Source: Actinomyces sp.
GTDB lineage: Bacteria; Actinomycetota; Actinomycetes; Actinomycetales; Actinomycetaceae
DNA length: 19,645 nt
Reading direction: 5' to 3'
Assembly: GCA_018375675.1 (NCBI GenBank)
Contig: JAHACW010000042.1
Location: forward strand, 1 to 19,645
Position 1 is the first letter of the stretch. The number at the start of each line of letters is the position of its first letter. Position numbers and translations under genes: made by a program. Below the pieces are notes generated by a model. It had not been told where the DNA came from, ran no database searches, and saw only the letters and a program-made list of their open reading frames with translations. This document shows positions 8,581 through 14,766 of this stretch, piece by piece.

Positions 8581-8751
8581 ATGGCAGTTCCCAAGCGCAA
8601 GATGTCCCGTGCGAACACCCGCACCCGCCGGTCTACCTGGAAGGCTGATCTTACCGAGCTGAACACCGTCAAGGTTGCCGGCCGTGAGATCCGCGTGCCC
8701 CGCCGCCTGGCCAAGGCCTACAAGAACGGCCTCCTGGACGTCGAGGGCTGA
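8581..8751 (+). CDS. rpmF: 50S ribosomal protein L32
   Basis: The 56-residue protein begins [20 protein letters not shown] and ends [16 protein letters not shown], clearly L32 of the large ribosomal subunit. It contains no cysteine, so it is the zinc-independent form lacking the four-Cys ribbon, as I recall for mycobacterial L32. Bacteria with both forms use the cysteine-free one under zinc limitation; whether this genome has a second copy cannot be seen here. AGAGGAG stands nine bases before the ATG. The gene is divergent from the yigZ-like gene and followed at once by a strong terminator. It is therefore monocistronic rather than in the common yceD-rpmF arrangement. Confidence 0.96.
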   Translation: MAVPKRKMSRANTRTRRSTWKADLTELNTVKVAGREIRVPRRLAKAYKNGLLDVEG

Positions 8752-8768
8752 CCTCGCATCCACGCACG

Positions 8769-8796
8769 GGCCCGGGACTTGTCGTCCCGGGCCTTT
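8769..8796 (+). terminator. Intrinsic terminator of rpmF
   Basis: GGCCCGGGAC (8769-8778) pairs perfectly with GTCCCGGGCC (8784-8793) around TTGTC, followed by TTTGT. This is the most classical terminator in the window. Confidence 0.88.
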
Positions 8797-8882
8797 GTCA
8801 TGCCCATAATTCCTGAATACGCGCCCTTGACCCCAGCGGTCGTCGGCGCGCGCCCGATTCCAGTACCCGAAAAGGAACGCAC

Positions 8883-10154
8883 ATGAGCCTGCCGATGTCT
8901 CTGCCCGCCGCGAGCGGGGGAGTGGGCCACGGCCTCGTCGCCGCGTCGAGCACGAGTGGCACCGAGGGAGCCATCGTCTCCCTCTTCCTGATCGCCGCCG
9001 CTGCGGCCATCGCACCCCTGCTGTCCTCGCTCACACGAAAGCGCGTGCCCGACGTCGTCTGGCTGCTCATCTTTGGCGCCATCATCGGGCCGAACGTTCT
9101 GGGACTCGCATCCCTTACCGAGCCGATCTCCGTGTTCCGCGAGGTCGGCATGGGCATGCTCTTCCTCATCGCGGGCACCGAGATCGACGTGGAAGAGGTG
9201 CACGGACGGGCGGGCAGGCGCTCGCTACTGACGTGGCTGGCGTGCTTTGGCATTGGCTTGGCCGTCTCGTGGGTGGCGGTTGCAGCGTCGGGTACGACGG
9301 GGGTCGCCACCGCGACGTACATCGCGCTGGCGATCGCGCTGACCTCGACGGCGATGGGCACCCTGCTGCCCATCCTCATGGAAGCCGGCGTCATGGGGAC
9401 GACGATCGGCAAGGCGGTCCTCGTCCACGGAGCTGTCGGTGAACTCGCGCCGATCATCGCCATGTCGCTGCTGCTGTCGGCGCGTAGCCCGTGGGCCGCC
9501 GCGATCGTCCTCCTGCTTTTCGCGCTTGCCACGGTCCTTGCGGTCGCCATCCCGACGCGCTTCATCCTTGAGCACCCCGCGATCGGGCGGACGATCCTGC
9601 ACGGGGCGCAGACCTCGCAAAAGACACTCATGCGCGTCGTCATGCTGGTTCTCACCGGCCTCATGGCGCTGTCCGCTGTCATGGAACTGGACATGGTGCT
9701 CGGCGCGTTCGCGGCCGGCATCATCGTGCGCGCGCTGGCACCCGGCAACTTCACGATGGTCGAAGGCGAGCTGCGCACCCTCGGCTTCTCCTTCCTGATC
9801 CCGCTGTTCTTCGTCACTTCGGGCATGAACATCTCGCTGAGCGCAGTCGCGAGCTACCCCTTCCTGCTCGTCGCCTTCGTCGGTGCAATCCTCGTCGTGC
9901 GCGGCGTGCCCATCGTCCTTCTGGAACGCTTCCACGGATCGATTGAGCGCGTCGGCTGGACGGACGCGACGCGCATCGGCCTGTACGGTGCGACCGGCCT
10001 ACCGATCATCGTCGCCGTCACCGAGCTGGGTGTCGCGACGGGTGTCCTGCCCTCGTGGCTCGCCTCCCTGCTTGTCGTCGCTGGCGCGATGTCCGTGCTG
10101 CTGTTCCCGCTGCTCGCCTTCCTGCTGGGGCGCGCTGGTGGAAAGGCACGCTAA
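8883..10154 (+). CDS. CPA2-family cation:proton antiporter
   Basis: This 423-residue integral membrane protein has about 12 hydrophobic segments from residue 29 to 415, no soluble regulatory domain and only a short polar tail. It fits the monovalent cation:proton antiporter-2 (KefB/NapA-like) family, which exchanges Na+ or K+ for H+. Family-like segments are GAIIGPNVLG (65-74), GMLFLIAGTEID (91-102) and ALTSTAMGTLLPILMEAGV (152-170). In the segment that normally carries the acidic ion-binding pair, I read GKAVLVHGAVGELAP with a single acidic residue, E187. Cation specificity is unknown. AAAGGAA lies shortly before the ATG. A CATAAT at 8805-8810 may be its -10, just after the rpmF terminator. 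The tRNA-Arg gene follows. Confidence 0.88.
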   Translation: MSLPMSLPAASGGVGHGLVAASSTSGTEGAIVSLFLIAAAAAIAPLLSSLTRKRVPDVVWLLIFGAIIGPNVLGLASLTEPISVFREVGMGMLFLIAGTEIDVEEVHGRAGRRSLLTWLACFGIGLAVSWVAVAASGTTGVATATYIALAIALTSTAMGTLLPILMEAGVMGTTIGKAVLVHGAVGELAPIIAMSLLLSARSPWAAAIVLLLFALATVLAVAIPTRFILEHPAIGRTILHGAQTSQKTLMRVVMLVLTGLMALSAVMELDMVLGAFAAGIIVRALAPGNFTMVEGELRTLGFSFLIPLFFVTSGMNISLSAVASYPFLLVAFVGAILVVRGVPIVLLERFHGSIERVGWTDATRIGLYGATGLPIIVAVTELGVATGVLPSWLASLLVVAGAMSVLLFPLLAFLLGRAGGKAR

Positions 10155-10167
10155 CCTCCGCTAGTCT
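10139..10167 (+). promoter_or_regulatory. Possible promoter of tRNA-Arg
   Basis: TGGAAA (10139-10144), a 17-bp gap and TAGTCT (10162-10167) precede the tRNA by 22 bases. The -35 lies inside the end of the antiporter gene. Confidence 0.4.
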
Positions 10168-10189
10168 TACAGGCGGCGCACCGCGCCAC

Positions 10190-10265
10190 GCCTCCGTAGC
10201 TCAATGGATAGAGCAAGGGCCTTCTAATCCCGAGGTTGCAGGTTCGAGTCCTGTCGGAGGCGCCA
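10190..10265 (+). tRNA. tRNA-Arg (anticodon UCU), CCA encoded
   Basis: The 76-base cloverleaf has an acceptor stem GCCTCCG/CGGAGGC, D stem GCTC/GAGC, anticodon loop CTTCTAA (TCT at positions 34-36) and T arm GCAGG-TTCGAGT-CCTGT. Discriminator G and an encoded CCA complete it. It reads AGA codons, which are rare in this high-GC genome. The anticodon stem is odd: AGGGC faces TCCCG, leaving only three G-C pairs with A27/G43 and C31/U39 unpaired. All other conserved bases look intact, so I call it functional with this reservation. Confidence 0.92.
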
Positions 10266-10300
10266 GCTTGTGATGCGGGTGCTGCAACGAAGCATCGTCG

Positions 10301-10323
10301 TCGGTCGTTATGTGGCCGACCGA
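10301..10323 (+). terminator. Possible terminator of tRNA-Arg
   Basis: TCGGTCG and CGACCGA form a perfect 7-bp stem with a nine-base loop, 36 bases after the tRNA. No T-tract follows. Confidence 0.35.
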
Positions 10324-10346
10324 ACCGGTGAAGCGTGGCATAATGG

Positions 10347-10380
10347 GGGGAGCCGAACAGTTGCCGCTGTTCGACTCCCC
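10347..10380. terminator. 14-position hairpin between tRNA-Arg and the small membrane ORF
   Basis: 10347-10360 pairs with 10367-10380 with one mismatch and a TTGCCG loop. It lies just downstream of the minus-strand 47-residue ORF and downstream of the tRNA, so it may stop transcription from both sides. A CATAAT (10339-10344) abuts it on the plus strand. Confidence 0.6.
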
Positions 10381-10396
10381 GGCTTCCGGGATAGTC

Positions 10397-10540
10397 TTAG
10401 CTACCCATCAGGGTGCTTAGCAGGAATGCAATCGCCCAGATCAGCTGCGGCAGTGTCGTCATCACTGCTACAGCGATCTGGGCTTTCTGCTTCCTGTCAA
10501 GGCCCCGCCGCCGTCGAGGCGGACGATGGTCTTTCGCCAT
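10397..10540 (-). CDS. Small cationic single-span membrane protein, unknown function
   Basis: This is a 47-residue ORF that I do not recognise. Residues 1-19 are strongly basic (DHRPPRRRRGLDRKQK), and residues 20-44 form one hydrophobic stretch (AVAVMTTLPQLIWAIAFLL), predicting one membrane span with the basic end in the cytoplasm. The ATG at 10540 is chosen because GGAGGTGA, an almost perfect match to the 16S 3' end, lies seven bases upstream. Longer in-frame starts lack this. A hairpin terminator follows the TAA. There is no partner gene on the same strand. Size and charge recall small membrane stress proteins or type I toxins, but there is no family motif, and I assign no function. Confidence 0.65.
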   Translation of the reverse strand: MAKDHRPPRRRRGLDRKQKAQIAVAVMTTLPQLIWAIAFLLSTLMGS

Positions 10541-10628
10541 TGCCCAGTCACCTCCTCTCAACGGAACAGCTCCCCGGCAGGAATACAGGTGTCCCGGGGT
10601 GGCGCCGTGGAGGCATCCCCATCGTCCC

Positions 10629-10640
10629 ACTGTGCACAGT
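10629..10640. promoter_or_regulatory. 12-bp perfect palindrome
   Basis: ACTGTGCACAGT equals its own reverse complement. It lies in the non-coding gap (10541-10735) between the small membrane ORF and the metF leader. It could be an operator for either, but no known box matches exactly. Nothing else is recognisable in that gap. Confidence 0.3.
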
Positions 10641-10723
10641 CATTTCTGGCTCGGTTCTGAGACGGGCGCTGTCACAAACTCCCGTTACGTGGACCCCTCC
10701 TGCGCCACCTGCATGAAGGCGGA

Positions 10724-10729
10724 CATACT
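10724..10729 (+). promoter_or_regulatory. Leaderless -10 element of the metF leader ORF
   Basis: CATACT is followed by exactly six bases and the ATG at 10736, the same geometry as the GNAT and yigZ promoters. The -35 region is weak. Confidence 0.5.
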
Positions 10730-10735
10730 GGGGTC

Positions 10736-10801
10736 ATGAACGCACGAACGAACACCACCCGTCGCATGTGCGGGTCTATTCGTGCCCGAATGTGCAGCTG
10801 A
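10736..10801 (+). CDS. Leader peptide upstream of metF-metE (Met/Cys containing)
   Basis: This 21-residue ORF ends RRMCGSIRARMCS, with two Met-Cys pairs and five arginines. It has no Shine-Dalgarno, but its ATG sits six bases after CATACT, so it would be translated as a leaderless message. It lies 99 nt before metF. Its last sense codon and stop form the left arm of a hairpin. Without gaps it shares M1, N6, C12-G13 and R18-M19-C20 with the leader at 14611, and the two ORFs have the same length. Small leaderless cysteine-containing upstream ORFs are known in actinobacteria before sulfur genes. The proposal that this one senses Cys/Met-tRNA charging to control metF is inference. Confidence 0.6.
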   Translation: MNARTNTTRRMCGSIRARMCS

Positions 10802-10815
10802 CGCCGACGTCCGCT
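10796..10815 (+). promoter_or_regulatory. Hairpin spanning the stop codon of the metF leader ORF
   Basis: AGCTGACG pairs with CGTCCGCT with one mismatch around a CCGA loop. The left arm contains Ser21 and the TGA. A ribosome terminating or stalled at RMC would open it. The remaining 85 bases to metF show no other strong structure. Confidence 0.45.
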
Positions 10816-10900
10816 ATTCCTTAGGCTCGCGCTCCACCACCACACCACCCGCGCCAACGCGCACCCACGTGGAAGCCAGCCGCCACCCGAGAGTTACACA

Positions 10901-11884
10901 GTGCCCTTCTCAGACGACGCCTACGCCTGTCCCTGCACCCACGACCACGAGCCCACGCTCCTGTCCTTCGAGGTCATGCCCCCGCGCAAGCCCTCCCTGG
11001 AAGAACCCTTCTGGAACACGGTCGATCAGCTGCTGCGCGTGCGCCCCGACTTCATGTCTGTCACCTACGGTGCGGGCGGCAAGGACCGCTCTAACGCACG
11101 CTCGACGGTCCGCCGCCTCGTGCGTGACACCCCGATCCAGCCGATCGCGCACCTGACCTGTGTAGGTAACTCGACCGAAGAGGTCGTCTCGACCGTCTAC
11201 GACTATCTGGACTCTGGCGTGCGCACCTTCCTGGCGTTGCGCGGAGACCCGCCGGTGGGACAGGAAGACTGGGAGCCCGGCCCGGGCGGCGTCGGAAGCG
11301 CCACCGAGCTCATCCACCTCATCCGCACCGTCGAAAAGCGCCGCTGCGACGCTCACCCGGGCGAGGCACTGCGCTCCGCCTTCAAGCCCCTGACGATTGC
11401 CGTCGCCGCCTTCCCCGCGGGTAACCCGGCCGCCGGAACCACGCCCGCGCAGGAGGTCGAGCGCCTGCTCGTCAAGCAGGCAGCAGGCGCCTCCTTCGCT
11501 ATCACACAGCTTTTCTGGGACGCCGACGTCTACGCCTCCTTCGTCGAGCGCGCCCGCCGCGCCGGCGTCACCATCCCGATCGTGCCCGGCCTGCTGCCGG
11601 CCACCGACCCGGCCCGTCTGCGCCGCGTCCAGGACCTCACCGGCATCGAGGTCCCCGAATACCTGCTGACCACGCTCGCCGACTACCCCCACCAGGATGC
11701 GCGCGACGAGTTCGGCGCCGTCTTCGGCTCGCGCCTCATCCACTCCGTCCTGGAGGCGGGCGCTCCCGGCGTCCACCTCTACACCTTCAACCGCTCCAAG
11801 CCCGTCTTGGACATCCTGGCCCTCATGGGAGTCAAGCCTGACCCGCTGCGGTCCCAGGCCTCGGCCCCCGATACCCGCGCCTGA
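10901..11884 (+). CDS. metF: 5,10-methylenetetrahydrofolate reductase
   Basis: MetF is a flavoprotein that reduces 5,10-methylene-THF to 5-methyl-THF, the methyl donor for MetE. The 327-residue protein shows SFEVMPPRK (E24 being the usual catalytic glutamate), FMSVTYGAGG, HLTCVGNST, ALRGDPP and ITQLFWDADVY, in family order. The start is GTG at 10901. GAGAG seven to eleven bases upstream is a weak ribosome site, which would suit control by the upstream leader ORF. A CPC segment at residues 10-12 is not a family motif. metE follows after 78 bp, so the two consecutive methionine steps are one operon. A short hairpin (11898-11914, CACCCTG/CAGGGTG) lies between them. Confidence 0.96.
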   Translation: MPFSDDAYACPCTHDHEPTLLSFEVMPPRKPSLEEPFWNTVDQLLRVRPDFMSVTYGAGGKDRSNARSTVRRLVRDTPIQPIAHLTCVGNSTEEVVSTVYDYLDSGVRTFLALRGDPPVGQEDWEPGPGGVGSATELIHLIRTVEKRRCDAHPGEALRSAFKPLTIAVAAFPAGNPAAGTTPAQEVERLLVKQAAGASFAITQLFWDADVYASFVERARRAGVTIPIVPGLLPATDPARLRRVQDLTGIEVPEYLLTTLADYPHQDARDEFGAVFGSRLIHSVLEAGAPGVHLYTFNRSKPVLDILALMGVKPDPLRSQASAPDTRA

Positions 11885-11897
11885 GCGCACCACCATC

Positions 11898-11914
11898 CAC
11901 CCTGCGGCAGGGTG
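11898..11914 (+). promoter_or_regulatory. Short hairpin between metF and metE
   Basis: CACCCTG and CAGGGTG form a 7-bp stem with a three-base loop, 14 bases after the metF stop, and a GCGGG/CCCGC pair follows. It may modulate the metF:metE ratio or stabilise RNA. There is no T-tract. Confidence 0.35.
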
Positions 11915-11962
11915 CGGGTCTCCCGCGCACGCCGAACGAGTAGCACACCCAAGGAGAAAACC

Positions 11963-14284
11963 ATGTCCGCTGCGACCACGCAGTTCCCCACCGCCACGAT
12001 CCTGGCCTATCCCCGTATTGGACGTAATCGTGAGCTCAAGCGCGCCCTCGAGGCCCGCTGGGCCGGCCGCATCACCGAGGCCGAGCTGATCCAGGCTGCC
12101 AACGATCTGCGCAAGGAGAACCTTGCGCGTCTCGTCGAGCTTGGTCTGAACCCCTCCGACGCTTCCCTGGCCGACGCTCCCTCTCTGTACGACCACGTCC
12201 TGGACGCCACGATCCTCCTGGGTGCCATCCCGCCGCGCTTCGCCGGCCGCGAGGGCCTCGACCTCTACTTCGCGCTCGCCCGCGGTGATGACAAGGTCGG
12301 CCCCGAAGAGATGACGAAGTGGTTCGACACGAACTACCACTACCTTGTCCCCGAGATCGGCCCCGACACGCCGCTGCGCTTCGCCGACGATACGATCACC
12401 CGCCGCTTCACTGACGCCCGCGAGTGGGGCTATGTGACCCGTCCCGTCCTGGTCGGCCCCGTCACCTACCTGGCCCTGGCCAAGGCCGACCCGTCCACCC
12501 CGGACTTCGACCCGCTCACCCGCATCGACGAGGCCGTGGCCGCGTACGAGGAGGCGCTGGCCTCCCTGCACGCCGCGGGCGCCCCGTGGGTCCAGCTCGA
12601 CGAGCCGGCCCTCACCTCCGACAACCTCTCGCGCACCCGCGTCGAGCTGGGCGAGCTGGCAGCCCGCGTCTACGAGCGCCTGGCCGCCTCCCAGAACCGT
12701 CCCCAGATCCTGCTCACGACCCCCTACGGCGACGCCTCCCACGCGGTGGGCGCCCTGGCCAAGACGGGCGTCGAGGCCCTCCACGTCGACACGCTGCGCG
12801 GCTCGCTGCCGCAGGGCGCCGACCTGTCCGGCGTCACCCTCGTCGTCGGTGCGGTCGACGGTCGCTACATCTGGCGCGCCGACCTGGCGCAGCTGCGCGA
12901 CACCCTGAAGGCCGCTCAGGCCCTGGGCGCAGCCCGCGTCACCGTCGCCACCTCCAACTCCCTCCAGCACGTGCCCCACGACACCGCGCTGGAGACCTGG
13001 GACGACGCGACCCTCAACGAGAACCTGCACGCCTGGCTCGCCTTCGCCGACCAGAAGGTTCTCGAGGTCGTCACCCTCGCCCGCGGCCTGGATGAGGGCT
13101 GGGAAGCCATCGACTCCGAGGTCGCTGAGGCCACCCGCGTTCTCGAACAGCGCGCCGCCGCCCCCGGCGTCGTGCGCCCCGAGGTCCGCAGCCGCACCGC
13201 TGCCCTCACCGACGCTGACCGCGCCCGCGAGCCCTACCTCGAGCGCGAGGTCGCCCAGACCGATCGCCTCCACCTGCCCCCGCTACCCACGACGACCATC
13301 GGCTCGTTCCCGCAGACCACCGAGATCCGCAAGGCTCGCGCCGCCAACGCGCGCGGCGAACTCTCCGACGCGGACTACGAGGCCCGCATGCGCGAGGAGA
13401 TCGCCTCGGTCATCACTCTCCAGGAGGAGCTGGGACTCGACATGCTCGTCCACGGCGAGGCCGAGCGTAACGACATGGTCCAGTACTTCGCCGAGCTGCT
13501 CGACGGCTTCGCGGCCACCCGCAACGGTTGGGTGCAGTCCTACGGCTCGCGCTGCACGCGTCCCTCCGTCCTGTGGGGCGACGTCTCGCGCCCCGCGCCC
13601 ATGACCGTCGGCTGGACCAGCTACGCCCAGTCGCTGACCGATAAGCCCGTCAAGGGCATGCTCACCGGCCCCGTCACGATCATTGCGTGGTCCTTCCCGC
13701 GCAACGACCTGCCCCTCGGCGAAATCGCCGACCAGATCGGCCTGGCCCTGCGCGACGAGGTCACCGACCTCGAGGCCGCCGGCATCGCCGCGATTCAGGT
13801 CGACGAGCCCGCCCTGCGTGAGCTCCTGCCCCTGGACGCCGACCGCCACGCCGACTACCTCAACTGGTCCGTGGGATCCTTCCGCCTGGCCACCTCCTGC
13901 GTGCGCCCCGACACCCAGATCCACACCCACCTGTGCTACTCCGAGTTCGGCCAGATCATCGACGCCATCAAGGGCCTGGATGCTGACGTGACGTCCATCG
14001 AGGCAGCGCGCTCCAAGATGGAGGTTGTCCCCGAGCTCGCCGAGGCCGGCTTCGACCACGGCATCGGCCCCGGCGTGTGGGACATCCACGCACCCCGAGT
14101 CCCCAGCACCGAGGAGCTCGCCGAGCTCATCGGCCTGGCCGCCGACGCCGTGCCGGTCTCGCGCCTGTGGGTGAACCCGGACTGCGGCCTTAAGACCCGC
14201 GGCTACGAGGAAACGAAGGCGTCGCTGGACAACCTTGTCTCTGCTACTCGACAAGTGCGTGACCAGCGCGGCCTGGAGAGCTGA
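11963..14284 (+). CDS. metE: Cobalamin-independent methionine synthase
   Basis: MetE transfers the methyl group of 5-methyltetrahydropteroyltri-glutamate to homocysteine to give methionine, without vitamin B12. The 773-residue protein has both barrels. The N-terminal one starts at YPRIGRNRELK (residues 14-24), and the catalytic C-terminal barrel begins near LPTTTIGSFPQT. Zinc ligands are H656 and C658 (HTHLCYSEF), E680 (TSIEAARSK) and C741 (NPDCGLKTRGY), with spacing as in the E. coli enzyme. The ATG at 11963 is chosen because it begins the conserved region and has AGGAG six bases upstream. An in-frame GTG at 11912 is unlikely. No B12 riboswitch precedes it. A strong terminator follows. Confidence 0.98.
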   Translation: MSAATTQFPTATILAYPRIGRNRELKRALEARWAGRITEAELIQAANDLRKENLARLVELGLNPSDASLADAPSLYDHVLDATILLGAIPPRFAGREGLDLYFALARGDDKVGPEEMTKWFDTNYHYLVPEIGPDTPLRFADDTITRRFTDAREWGYVTRPVLVGPVTYLALAKADPSTPDFDPLTRIDEAVAAYEEALASLHAAGAPWVQLDEPALTSDNLSRTRVELGELAARVYERLAASQNRPQILLTTPYGDASHAVGALAKTGVEALHVDTLRGSLPQGADLSGVTLVVGAVDGRYIWRADLAQLRDTLKAAQALGAARVTVATSNSLQHVPHDTALETWDDATLNENLHAWLAFADQKVLEVVTLARGLDEGWEAIDSEVAEATRVLEQRAAAPGVVRPEVRSRTAALTDADRAREPYLEREVAQTDRLHLPPLPTTTIGSFPQTTEIRKARAANARGELSDADYEARMREEIASVITLQEELGLDMLVHGEAERNDMVQYFAELLDGFAATRNGWVQSYGSRCTRPSVLWGDVSRPAPMTVGWTSYAQSLTDKPVKGMLTGPVTIIAWSFPRNDLPLGEIADQIGLALRDEVTDLEAAGIAAIQVDEPALRELLPLDADRHADYLNWSVGSFRLATSCVRPDTQIHTHLCYSEFGQIIDAIKGLDADVTSIEAARSKMEVVPELAEAGFDHGIGPGVWDIHAPRVPSTEELAELIGLAADAVPVSRLWVNPDCGLKTRGYEETKASLDNLVSATRQVRDQRGLES

Positions 14285-14302
14285 GCGTTCTTCTAGGCGA
14301 TA

Positions 14303-14346
14303 GGTGAGGGGCGGGCCCGATGGGTCCCGCCCCTCACCGTTTGTGT
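14303..14346 (+). terminator. Terminator of the metF-metE operon
   Basis: GGTGAGGGGCGGG (14303-14315) pairs perfectly with 14326-14338. The ten-base loop can itself fold CCC/GGG, and GTTTGTGT follows. Confidence 0.85.
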
Positions 14347-14416
14347 CTCTGCGGACGTGCGAATGCGTGGGGGAGAGCGGGCACTTGTACCCGCGAATGT
14401 AACAGCGACAGAATGT

Positions 14417-14457
14417 GACGGTGGATTGGGCAGCGGGCTCGCGCTGTCCAAACCGTC
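14417..14457 (+). promoter_or_regulatory. Large bulged inverted repeat, unknown role
   Basis: GACGGT pairs with ACCGTC, and TTGGGCAGCG pairs with CGCTGTCCAA (one G-U), with a three-base GGA bulge and a six-base loop. This totals 16 base pairs. It is too far from metE to be its main terminator. It may be a second terminator, a small RNA or a binding site. Confidence 0.4.
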
Positions 14458-14574
14458 GCGTTATCGGCGTTATTGCAATGATTAATGGCTGTCATCAGGG
14501 TGGTCGGCTGCGAATAAGGGCTGTCCGCTCCGCGATCACAACCTGTTACACAGTCTCATTGTGCGGACGCCGTG

Positions 14575-14603
14575 TTGCCCGGACGGAAACCGTCCGACAG
14601 ACT
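14575..14603 (+). promoter_or_regulatory. Promoter of the Cys/Met-rich leader ORF
   Basis: TTGCCC (14575-14580), a 17-bp spacer, CAGACT (14598-14603), then seven bases and ATG at 14611. The expected start falls on the ATG, giving a leaderless transcript. The spacer is almost wholly filled by an inverted repeat. Confidence 0.5.
14580..14596. promoter_or_regulatory. Operator-like inverted repeat
   Basis: CGGACGGAAACCGTCCG is a perfect 7-bp inverted repeat with an AAA centre. It occupies the -35/-10 spacer, where a bound protein would block RNA polymerase. The downstream winged-helix protein is a candidate binder, though OmpR-type domains more often bind direct repeats. Confidence 0.45.
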
Positions 14604-14610
14604 TAAGGGC

Positions 14611-14676
14611 ATGACGACCTTCGCGAACCCCATGTGCTGCCCCTGCGGTGGCATGATGTCGCGAATGTGTATGTGA
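14611..14676 (+). CDS. Cys/Met-rich leader peptide upstream of the winged-helix gene
   Basis: This 21-residue ORF has residues 8-21 reading MCCPCGGMMSRMCM. In all it contains six Met and four Cys, nearly half the peptide, far above chance. It lacks a Shine-Dalgarno and is probably leaderless (CAGACT seven bases upstream). It ends 90 nt before the regulator gene. Its last codon and TGA form the left arm of a 9-bp hairpin. An alternative pairing of the Cys12 region (14643-14650) with 14703-14713 would exclude that hairpin. It matches the metF leader at seven of 21 positions without gaps, including C12-G13 and R18-M19-C20. The composition and layout indicate a Cys/Met-sensing attenuator; the mechanism is inferred. 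Confidence 0.68.
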   Translation: MTTFANPMCCPCGGMMSRMCM

Positions 14677-14705
14677 TTGACGCCCCAGATACCCCTGTCA
14701 ATCAC
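14673..14705 (+). promoter_or_regulatory. Hairpin spanning the stop codon of the Cys/Met-rich leader
   Basis: GTGATTGAC (14673-14681) pairs perfectly with GTCAATCAC (14697-14705) around a 15-base loop. The left arm starts in the last Met codon and includes TGA. No T-run follows, so it is not a plain intrinsic terminator. A smaller hairpin CCCAC/GTGGG lies at 14721-14737. Confidence 0.6.
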
Positions 14706-14766
14706 CGCCGCAGTGATATACCCACGCCGATAGTGGGAGTGCGGCCCCGAAGAATCGGATACACCC

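Larger units (their letters stand above)
14347..14610 (+). other. Long non-coding region before the second leader ORF
   Basis: There is no supported gene between the metE terminator and the ATG at 14611. The region holds a small GCGGG/CCCGC hairpin (near 14377-14394), a large bulged hairpin (14417-14457), an AT-richer stretch around 14458-14495, and the promoter with inverted repeat at 14575-14603. The length of this region suggests regulatory content. Confidence 0.6.

Noticed and set aside
10240..10265. tRNA-Arg 3' end as an integration attachment site
   Set aside because: No repeated copy of the tRNA end and no integrase are present in the window, and the downstream genes are housekeeping.
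10270..10716. 148-codon plus-strand ORF after tRNA-Arg
   Set aside because: It runs through two hairpins and antisense to the small membrane ORF with its strong ribosome site. It has no good start signal or motif.
10731..10801. SAM-IV riboswitch before metF
   Set aside because: GGTCATGA resembles the start of the SAM-IV consensus, but the CCGGCAACCCTCC-type core and the closing helix are absent. The stretch is better explained as the start of the leader ORF.
11885..11962. Cobalamin riboswitch before metE
   Set aside because: The gap is only 78 bp, too short for the aptamer, and no B12-box-like sequence is visible.
10910..13273. 787-codon minus-strand ORF
   Set aside because: It is antisense to metF and metE, whose family motifs are unambiguous. 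Long antisense frames are normal in high-GC coding DNA. The same applies to the 366-codon frame at 2430-3530 inside leuS.
14415..14606. 63-codon ORF upstream of the second leader
   Set aside because: It has a GTG-type start, no ribosome site and no family motif, and it runs through a hairpin and the leader promoter.
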